Shown here: in pieces, positions 54,790-64,000 of the stretch
How the letters are laid out: each line of letters begins with the position of its first letter
Position numbering within the stretch: position 1 is the stretch's first letter
Source of the DNA: Lineus longissimus
Taxonomy: Eukaryota; Nemertea; Pilidiophora; Heteronemertea; Lineidae
Direction: 5' to 3'
DNA: 64,000 bases
NCBI RefSeq assembly: GCF_910592395.1
Contig: NC_088308.1
Span: 13,347,001 to 13,411,000, forward strand
Translations under genes and position numbers: made by a program
The notes under the pieces: model-generated
Databases searched by the model: none
What the model saw: the letters and a program-made list of their open reading frames with translations, nothing else
What the model was told of the DNA's origin: nothing

Positions 54790-55722
54790 TTAACTTATAT
54801 CCATTGTGATGTGAGGTGGGTCAGACGTGTCAATTTCAATAGCAGCGGCAAGCAATTTTTCTGAATTAAATCCAGACTTCCACAGGTCCCATTGTTCCTG
54901 GGTCGCAAGCCAATCTGGACCCGAGTTCCATAGACTAGAAGCTATCAAATGCTTAACGTCACAACCGCGTGATATCAAATCCGCAGGATTATCGCCACTT
55001 GCGACATGTCGCCAATCACTGACGTCACTCAACTTACGAATTGTATCAACTTTCATGGCAATCGTACGTTTCAATGTCTTATCAGAGTTTACCCAATGCA
55101 GCGCTATTTCTGAGTCTGACCAGAAATGCACCGCCACCTGCTGGTAACAAGGTTCCAACACCGCCATCAAATTACGAGTATACTTCGCACCAAGTACCAT
55201 TGCGCTTAATTCCAACTGAGGAATGGTCATCTTCGACTTTGGGCCAACAGTCTTGCCCTTGGAGCCAAGCAATGTGACAGTTGACCCCTGTTTTATGAAA
55301 GCTACAGTCCCAATAGCTGCAGGTGTCGCATCCGAAAAGCTATGTATTTGCACTGGTAGATATTTGTCCATGCCGTAATAACGAGGTTGTTCAATCTCAT
55401 GAACCTGTTCTAAGTCTCTCAAGATCGGAAACCACACTTTAGTTTCCTCGATCGGTAAAGCAGTGTCCCAATCATATTTCTGACGCCAGAGCTGAGCTAT
55501 GAACTGTCTGGCTCTAATTATCACCGGAGTTACAAGTCCCAACGGATCAAAATGTGAAGCAGCCACTGACAATACGCGACGTTTTGTGACGTCACGGCAA
55601 GTGTTTATCAGTCCCTTTTTGGGAAATCCCAGACGATCAGTCACTGAATTCCAAACGAGTCCCAAAACACTGACGTTTTTCTCCTTCATTTGTGTACCTT
55701 CAAGTTCAAGAATTCTATTCAT
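54790..55722 (-). pseudogene. BEL/Pao pol: RT thumb and RNase H region
   Basis: Starts just after the deletion with KNVSVLGLVWNSVTDRLGFP and continues RRVLSVAASHFDPLGLVTPV, IHSFSDATPAAIGTVAFIKQ, KMTIPQLELSAMVLGAKY, WSDSEIALHWV and DNPADLISRG. These are the connection and RNase H segments (DAT..., LELSA.., WSDS.., NPAD). The frame ends in TAA, after which integrase continues in the same frame. Confidence 0.85.
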
Positions 55723-56345
55723 TCAATCTCACGCGCCCTGTATTCGCCGCGAATACAATGCGAACAGGTGTGGTTTCCGAGTTTTTTGAGCACAAAAAAA
55801 TGTGGCATGTAATGTGAATGTTCTTCGTCCCAGGGATTACCCTTGACTTCCTCTACGTAGCATTTATCCATGTGTTCTTTTATGACCTTGCAATAAGCGT
55901 TCATTAACCCTGTTTTCTGCAAACGTTCAACAATCTGATCCAAACGACGTCTGCACAATCGTAGATTGGATGACAATTCCCCATGGTCCTCTTTCCACGG
56001 TAGAGGCACCGAGTATTTCCCATCCTGAAATTCGATCTTTTCACTATATGCTGCCTTAAAGTTCTCATCTATGCCACCTACGTCATCAGTGACGTCATTG
56101 ACACCCACTTCACTACACCGAAAATATGTCAACAACCGATTGTCTAAATCCGTGTTGGACAACGCTCCACAAAGGTCCACATCTCCTGGTTGAGTTCCGC
56201 AGAAACACATTATGGGTCTGATATCAGCTGCCACAATCGGCCTATCCTTATGAACTGGTCCTAACAACAATGCACCGATATTTGACTTATACACTGTTGG
56301 GCCATTGCCATCAATGGTCTCTCCGTTCATAAACTCCACCCATGA
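55719..56345 (-). pseudogene. BEL/Pao pol: protease end and RT start
   Basis: The frame has SNIGALLLGPV (end of the protease region), FQDGKYSVPLPWKEDHGELS, SNLRLCRRRLDQIVERLQKT and HYMPHFFVLKK, the segment that leads into the RT palm. The palm, including the YVDD-type box, is missing: coding jumps to the post-RT region around 55720-55790, with a frame change and a perfect GTATTCG-CCG-CGAATAC palindrome (55740-55756) at the joint. Confidence 0.85.
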
Positions 56346-56560
56346 AGCAAGCGACCTATTATAATTACAAAGGCCTGGATCTTGGGCTCAACACAACTGT
56401 GTAAATTAAAGCCGATCCACACTCTGCAGTATGAAACTAGTCAATTATAAAAAATTTACTTTTTATCTTACTTTTACTTTTTATTTCACTCAAATCCATT
56501 TTACAGCACCATGCTCCAGAGTTAAAAAATACTGCAAGCTGAAATTTATTCATTGATTAT
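56346..56560. other. spacer between BEL/Pao copy and satellite
   Basis: AT-rich; no gene. The right side already contains ATACTATACTAATGCTA, the seed of the array. Confidence 0.5.
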
Positions 56561-59500
56561 TATATACTATACTAATGCTAAAACTAATGCTATACTAACG
56601 CTAATGCTATGCTAACGCTAACGCTAACGCTAACGCTAACGCTAACGCTAACGCTAACGCTAACGCTAACGCTAACGCTAACGCTAACGCTAACGCTAAC
56701 GCTAACGCTAACGCTAGCGCTAGCGCTAGCGCTAGCGCTAGCGCTAGCGCTAGCGCTAACGCTAACGCTAACGCTAACGCTAACGCTAACGCTAACGCTA
56801 ACGCTAACGCTAACGCTAACGCTAACGCTAACGCTAACGCTAACGCTAACGCTAACGCTAACGCTAACGCTAACGCTAAAGCAAATACTATACTATACTA
56901 TACTATACTATATACTATATACTATATACTATACTATATACTATATACTATATACTATACTATATACTATATACTATATACTATACTATATACTATATAC
57001 TATATACTATACTATATACTATATACTATATACTATACTATATACTATATACTATATACTATACTATATACTATATACTATATACTATACTATATACTAT
57101 ATACTATATACTATACTATATACTATATACTATATACTATACTATATACTATATACTATATACTATACTATATACTATATACTATATACTATACTATATA
57201 CTATATACTATACTATATACTATATACTATATACTATACTATATACTATATACTATATACTATATACTATATACTATATACTATATACTATATACTATAT
57301 ACTATATACTATATACTATATACTATATACTATATACTATATACTATATACTATATACTATATACTATATACTATATACTATATACTATATACTATATAC
57401 TATATACTATATACTATATACTATATACTATATACTATATACTATATACTATATACTATATACTATATACTATACTATATACTATATACTATATACTATA
57501 CTATATACTATATACTATATACTATATACTATATACTATACTATATACTATATACTATATACTATACTATATACTATATACTATATACTATACTATATAC
57601 TATATACTATATACTATACTATATACTATATACTATATACTATACTATATACTATATACTATATACTATACTATATACTATATACTATATACTATACTAT
57701 ATACTATATACTATATACTATACTATATACTATATACTATATACTATACTATATACTATATACTATATACTATACTATATACTATATACTATATACTATA
57801 CTATATACTATATACTATACACTATACTATATACTATATACTATACACTATACTATATACTATATACTATACACTATACTATATACTATATACTATACAC
57901 TATACTATATACTATATACTATACACTATACTATATACTATATACTATACTATATACTATATACTATATACTATACTATATACTATATACTATATACTAT
58001 ACACTATACTATATACTATATACTATACACTATACTATATACTATATACTATACTATATACTATATACTATATACTATACTATATACTATATACTATATA
58101 CTATACTATATACTATATACTATATACTATACTATATACTATATACTATATACTATACTATATACTATATACTATATACTATACTATATACTATATACTA
58201 TATACTATACTATATACTATATACTATATACTATACTATATACTATACTATATACTATATACTATATACTATATACTATATACTATACTATATACTATAT
58301 ACTATATACTATACTATATACTATATACTATATACTATACTATATACTATATACTATATACTATACTATATACTATATACTATATACTATACTATATACT
58401 ATATACTATATACTATACTATATACTATATACTATATACTATACTATATACTATATACTATATACTATACTATATACTATATACTATATACTATACTATA
58501 TACTATATACTATATACTATACTATATACTATATACTATATACTATACTATATACTATATACTATACACTATACTATATACTATATACTATACACTATAC
58601 TATATACTATATACTATACACTATACTATATACTATATACTATACACTATACTATATACTATATACTATACACTATACTATATACTATATACTATACACT
58701 ATACTATATACTATATACTATACACTATACTATATACTATATACTATACACTATACTATATACTATATACTATACACTATACTATATACTATATACTATA
58801 CACTATACTATATACTATATACTATACACTATACTATATACTATATACTATACACTATACTATATACTATATACTATACACTATACTATATACTATATAC
58901 TATACACTATACTATATACTATATACTATACACTATACTATATACTATATACTATACACTATACTATATACTATATACTATACACTATACTATATAGTAT
59001 ATACTATACACTATACTATATACTATATACTATACACTATACTATATACTATATACTATACACTATACTATATACTATATACTATACACTATACTATATA
59101 CTATATACTATACACTATACTATATACTATATACTATACACTATACTATATACTATATACTATACACTATACTATACTATATACTATACACTATACTATA
59201 CTATATACTATACACTATACTATACTATATACTATACACTATACTATACTATATACTATACACTATACTATACTATATACTATACACTATACTATACTAT
59301 ATACTATACACTATACTATACTATATACTATACACTATACTATACTATATACTATACACTATACTATACTATATACTATACACTATACTATACTATATAC
59401 TATACACTATACTATACTATATACTATACACTATACTATACTATATACTATACACTATACTATACTATATACTATACACTATACTATACTATATACTATA

Positions 59501-60718
59501 CACTATACTATACTATATACTATACACTATACTATACTATATACTATACACTATACTATACTATATACTATACACTATACTATACTATATACTATACACT
59601 ATACTATACTATATACTATACACTATACTATACTATACACTATACACTATACTATACTATACACTATACACTATACTATACTATACACTATACACTATAC
59701 TATACTATACACTATACACTATACTATACTATACACTATACACTATACTATACTATACACTATACACTATACTATACTATACACTATACACTATACTATA
59801 CTATACACTATACACTATACTATACTATACACTATACACTATACTATACTATACACTATACTATACTATACACTATACACTATACTATACTATACACTAT
59901 ACACTATACTATACTATACACTATACACTATACTATACTATACACTATACACTATACTATACTATACACTATACACTACACTATACTATACACTACACTA
60001 CACTACACTATACACTACACTACACTATACACTACACTACACTACACTACACTACACTACACTATACACTACACTACACTACACTACACTACACTACACT
60101 ACACTACACTACACTACACTACACTACACTACACTACACTACACTACACTACACTACACTACACTACACTACACTACACTACACTACACTACACTACACT
60201 ACACTACACTACACTACACTACACTACACTACACTACACTACACTACACTACACTACACTACACTACACTACACTACACTACACTACACTACACTACACT
60301 ACACTACACTACACTACACTACACTACACTACACTACACTACACTACACTACACTACACTACACTACACTACACTACACTACACTACACTACACTACACT
60401 ACACTACACTACACTACACTACACTACACTACACTACACTACACTACACTACACTACACTACACTACACTACACTACACTACACTACACTACACTACACT
60501 ACACTACACTACACTACACTACACTACACTACACTACACTACACTACACTACACTACACTACACTACACTACACTACACTACACTACACTACACTACACT
60601 ACACTACACTACACTACACTACACTACACTACACTACACTACACTACACTACACTACACTACACTACACTACACTACACTACACTACACTACACTACACT
60701 ACACTACACTATACTAAT
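56561..60718. repeat. 4.1-kb satellite with changing repeat unit, G-free plus strand
   Basis: Seed ATACTATACTAATGCTA at the left edge. Then come hexamers ACGCTA (56608-56880) with a block of GCGCTA (about 56715-56757), and ACTAT pentamers with ACTATAT heptamers in 26-bp higher-order units (7+7+7+5; about 56890-57235 and 57470-58560). A pure heptamer run (57241-57470) and 26-bp units with ACACTAT (about 57825-58030 and 58566-59170) follow. Last are 24-bp units (7+7+5+5; about 59170-59960) and ACACT pentamers (about 60005-60710). The right edge returns to ACTATACTAATG. The plus strand has no G from 56882 to 60718 except one at 58997. The long open plus-strand frame is a by-product of having no AA, TAG or TGA. 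Confidence 0.97.
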
Positions 60719-62239
60719 GTTTTAAATATGGCTTCTGCTAAATGTCATTTAAAGTTTATACAATGCGACTTAAATTAATTAAATCCCAATTAATTCTAAA
60801 ATTATATTGTGTTTTATAAATCGCCCTATATACCATGGTAGCAAGTGATTTTAACACTGACATTTCTAACAAAAGAATTAAAATTCATTAAAAAATGGCG
60901 CTGTAATACATGAAAATGTGTTTTTTTCGAATCAACTTTGAAATTTAATTTTAAGAATGAAGTCAATTATTTGTAGGGGATTTCTGTGGTAATAATGAGT
61001 ATACTGACCGATATGAGGAATGAGTATATGCCACTAAATATGTCTTTGAATATCACTTATCTACACAGCAAATGTATGCTGGAGGGGCCAAAAATTATAA
61101 ACCAGCAGACAGTGTAATAGGAGTTTGGCTAAGCCTCCAGGAGTTCTGCAGGTAAAATGCTTGGATCAAACATACGAACAGTGCTGGCTACTGGTAGTTA
61201 TGATAACAATCTCGTCAACAAATTCAGATATTTTTCTTGGCTTCGTCGCTTCGAAAGAAATACGTGCACCTGTGTAGAAGATTGAAATGTCCTTAGAAAA
61301 GAATATCCGGGGAGAAAATGATTCTATTATGCACTGACCGTCATATGACAGTCATTTGCCATAATCCGTTAGAATACAATAGGGCAATGGACATGACGGA
61401 GGGCCGGAATATTTTCCAGAAGGGACATTTCTAGTTCTACACCAGCTATAATTGTCTGATTGTAAAGTTATTGTTATGTCGGATGTGCCGAGATCTCAAC
61501 TTGGATTGTTTTTATGCTGGTACAGAAGAAAGTCTATAAATATGGGTAAAAACATCTTTCAAGATGCTGTTAAACATTTCGCTGTATCAAATGTTTTACC
61601 GGAAAATGTGAAACAGGATAGTCGCATGTAACCAATGATTTTTTGGGAAGTATGATGAACAAAAAGTATATCATTGCATTCTCCAAACCTGAACGGTCTC
61701 GCATGAAAATCATTACAGAATGTAATTAAGTTGTAGGCTTTAAATATTACGTATTTTAACTACAATGACGAGGCATATATGCAGCCGGTCGGGATTAGTT
61801 TCGTGCAAATGCTGCACGTGCAGCAGGTGTTATAATCCATATTTAGCCGGTATCGGGTCGCCATACCGAAACGGGTTGGATAGACGCACTTACCAGACGC
61901 ACTTAGCTGACTTTGTCAGCTGAGCTAAAAAAAAATTAAAATTCGGAAAAAAATGTTTTAAATTATTTACTGAAGCCTCCGATGTTCCAACTAGGCCATT
62001 CAGAAGGAAAAAAGCGAAGTACCGTCGTTTTTGCACAGAAACATACTTTTTTTTCGGCCCTAATGAACAATGTTATGATCTGATAAAATACGATGGTTAA
62101 TTATTTTTTTGAGTCACTGTAAAACGCCCAAAATTTGAAACAGGGATGGGGAGGAAGAGTTTTTTAAAGTTTTTATTTCGCCCTCTGTTCCTCGGGTAAC
62201 TTCTAGGGTGCCAGTGAACCGAGGCCTAAGCTTCAATAT
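60719..62239. other. unassigned DNA with a hairpin repeat terminus
   Basis: AT-rich, no gene. The hairpin AGCTGACTTTGTCAGCTGAG followed by CTAAAAAAAA at 61907-61936 repeats the terminus at 26980-27005 and marks the end of a repeat whose start I cannot place. Confidence 0.5.
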
Positions 62240-63145
62240 CTTGGCTAGTCACCAGTTTTGATTCCATTGAATAATATCATTCTTAATCGTAGCAAGTAAA
62301 ATAGATACATTGTCACATGAAAATTGGTTGACATCCAATCATTAGTTTATGCATAATAAGACTTTATTGAATTTTCAAGATGGCCACCTGGCGGCCATAT
62401 TTTTAATGAGATTCAGGTTTATTGTAGAGTGTACATGTCACATGTAAATTTAATGACATCTGTTCAACAGTTTAGGAGTAATAGGACTTAGTTGAATTTT
62501 CAAGATGGCAGCCTGGCGGTCATATTTGTCTTTGAATTTGACTGAAAATTTGGGATATTGTTAAAGTACATAGATACATAATCAGATGAAATTAGGTTGA
62601 AATCCGATCATTAGTTTTGGAGTAATAGGACTTTGTTTAATTTTCAAGATGGTCGCTGCAGCCATTTGATGTCCGATAGGGCGATATTTTTTTGGTAGAA
62701 TGGAAGGTCCCTAGATACATGTCCACTAAAGTTTAAAACCTTCTAGCTCATCTAAAAACAAAACAGGAAACATTTCGGTGATTTAGCAGAATTTGACCTC
62801 TGCGACCTTGAGAAGAAGGTCAAATCAAAAACCTCTACAATTTGTGATGTATCCTTGCTAGGAGTACCTACCGAAAAAATATTATGCAAATCTGAGCAAC
62901 ATCATTGGTCCTATTCCATGTTTATGTTTTTGCATTACACCCCCTGGTCGCCAAATCAAGAATAATTTTGGAACGAAATTTGGTGTGAATTGCCCCAGGA
63001 CCCCAGGACCCAAGGGTACATGTGTGCCAAGTTTTAAGTCCAGACCTCGAGCGGTTACAAAATGTGCTGGGCTAACAATGCCGCCGGTGGACAACGACGA
63101 CGACGACGACGGATGCCAGGTAATTGCATAGGCTCACGAGATGAG
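62240..63145. repeat. composite interspersed repeat, second long copy
   Basis: Repeats the module order of 18080-18720: 'TTGATTCCATTGAATAATAT', then three units with TTTTCAAGATGGCCACCTGG-type cores (about 62371-62400, 62496-62522, 62640-62662), then 'ATACATGTCCACTAAAGTTT', and a TTTGACCTCTGCGACCTTG block at 62792-62822. It continues further than that copy, through 'GTACATGTGTGCCAAGTTTTAAGTC' and a GAC tract (63084-63112), and ends in GGCTCACGAGATGAGCC (63131-63147), a diverged form of the hairpin seen at 32086-32111. Confidence 0.8.
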
Positions 63146-63563
63146 CCAAAGAATATATGTGTCAATTACTTTCTCAACACCATAAACAAGAAATGGCAGA
63201 GACATGGTTCAGAAACAGTTCACTCCAAACAATGGTCATTTGAATGAATAATTTCTGGCATGCCTCTATATACAAGCCCTAATCAAGGAGAGAAAACTGC
63301 AGAGTCAATTGGTTAACCCCTTAACTGTTTGAATAAATTTTGAAATGCGACTGCAGTGTTTAATTGTTTCAGGCATAATTGCTTTTTTGTTGGAAACAAT
63401 TGTTAGAAAATATAAACATTGCTTTAAATAACTCTTCATTAATTTATTATGGGAGGAGACATATTTTCCTTTATTTTTTGACAGCTAAATTTTTTTTTCT
63501 GGGGCCATTTGGGTTGGTAGAGTTGGGTGGGGAGGGGGAGGGGCAGGAGAGAATTCGTTTATG
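63146..63563. other. unassigned DNA
   Basis: No gene or repeat recognised. Confidence 0.5.
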
Positions 63564-63886
63564 TTAAAGCGAACTGGAACCGCCGAGCCAGTTCGTATGA
63601 CCTCGTTTTCATTTCCCGCGTATCGGGTGATCAGAACGAGGCATGAATGAAACATGGCGCCTAGCTGTCAATCATTCAGTGACGTCACTACTATGGAATT
63701 TACTACGAAAATTCATGAATGAAAAATCGTATGACTCACGTGATACTCACATGATTCTCAATAATAACAAATTGAACTGCGCATGCTCGGGCACTGGGGG
63801 CGGAGCTACAAATCTGAACTCGACTTTCTCGGGCGGTGAAAGTCGAAAAGTTGCATAAATCGCTCGGCGGTTCCAGTTCGCTTTAA
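63564..63886. mobile_element. TTAA-flanked MITE with perfect 20-bp TIRs
   Basis: TTAA (63564-63567), then AGCGAACTGGAACCGCCGAG; at the other end the exact reverse complement, then TTAA (63883-63886). The element proper is 315 bp (63568-63882). A TTAA target duplication is typical of piggyBac and Kolobok transposons. No coding. The interior has GTGACGTCAC and CTCACGTGA motifs. Confidence 0.88.
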
Positions 63887-64000
63887 AATTCATTTGTTGC
63901 AAAAAGTCTTATGTGTCTTTTTTCATTTTATTTAATTTTTTTGTGGGGGGTCAACCTGTGCTCAATAATGTCACCTGTGTTTCGGCACATGGTAGACGAT

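Larger units (their letters stand above)
52939..56345 (-). mobile_element. BEL/Pao LTR retrotransposon, 5'-truncated, RT core deleted
   Basis: Minus-strand pol remains in the order end of protease/RT start, then (after a deletion) RNase H region, integrase and DUF5641-type C-terminus. The order and motifs are those of BEL/Pao. The 3' end has a purine-rich tract (GGGGCGGAAGATG) followed by a putative LTR at 52939-53150. The upstream half (5' LTR, gag, most of protease) is missing; the copy ends near 56.35 kb, 200 bp before the satellite. Confidence 0.88.

Noticed and set aside
56608-56880. (ACGCTA)n, whose complement TTAGCG differs by one base from the TTAGGG telomere repeat
   Set aside because: It grades continuously into ATGCTA, GCGCTA and ACTAT units from a local seed, so it is better explained as part of the satellite than as an interstitial telomere.
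56609-60778. A 1,389-codon open frame on the plus strand
   Set aside because: It is the translation of the satellite. The array has no AA or G, so no stop codon can form. The protein would be only YTIYYIL and HYTTL type repeats.

Overview
This is a window of a metazoan genome, most likely a marine invertebrate. The species cannot be fixed from the sequence. The evidence is spliceosomal exons of a voltage-gated calcium channel, a dense layer of decayed animal-type transposable elements (Tx1/L1-like and jockey/CR1-type LINEs, Ty3/gypsy, BEL/Pao, Harbinger, TTAA- and TA-target MITEs), and CpG-containing AT-rich DNA without operons or bacterial-style genes.

Host gene: the only confident host gene is on the minus strand. 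Three exons (33487-33610, 21354-21422, 17742-17926) splice in phase to encode S1, S2 and S3-S4 of domain III of a T-type (Cav3) calcium channel. Its introns of about 12 kb and 3.4 kb carry most of the repeats between 17.7 and 33.6 kb, plus an antisense kinase-like pseudogene (22.2-23.6 kb). The next 3' exon is not recognisable in the window.

Left region (0.4-17.1 kb): a 5'-truncated LINE with a (TAA)n tail; two tail-to-tail gypsy remnants (5.2-8.17 kb plus strand, 8.19-9.86 kb minus strand); and a nearly full-length Tx1-like LINE (9.9-17.1 kb, minus) lying between two (GA)n tracts. Its ORF1 is split by a 1,013-bp element with terminal inverted repeats made of tandem ~144-bp units, and its endonuclease has lost its centre.

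Middle region (17-36 kb): channel introns with several repeat families that share motifs and end in stable hairpins, minisatellites, at least four MITE-like elements, and a ~0.8-kb duplicated block. One copy of that block carries a 1,129-bp insertion whose empty site is preserved in the other copy. At 34380-35431 is a complete foldback element with terminal inverted repeats of ~165 bp and a TA target duplication.

Right region (36-64 kb): a Harbinger-like transposase and its Myb/SANT partner in tail-to-tail order around a long hairpin; a poorly understood gag-like, possibly spliced reading region (40.3-43.5 kb); a complete 6.07-kb LTR element (43723-49793, CCAG target duplication) with no reverse transcriptase but a reading frame holding a triplicated ~37-residue repeat; a BEL/Pao element with its RT core deleted (52.9-56.3 kb); a 4.1-kb satellite whose plus strand is almost G-free and that records successive changes in repeat unit (56.56-60.72 kb); and a TTAA-flanked MITE near the right end.

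Most reading frames in the window are transposon relics. The least explained objects are the non-autonomous LTR element with its unknown protein, the gag-like region to its left, and the repeat-bearing MITEs.
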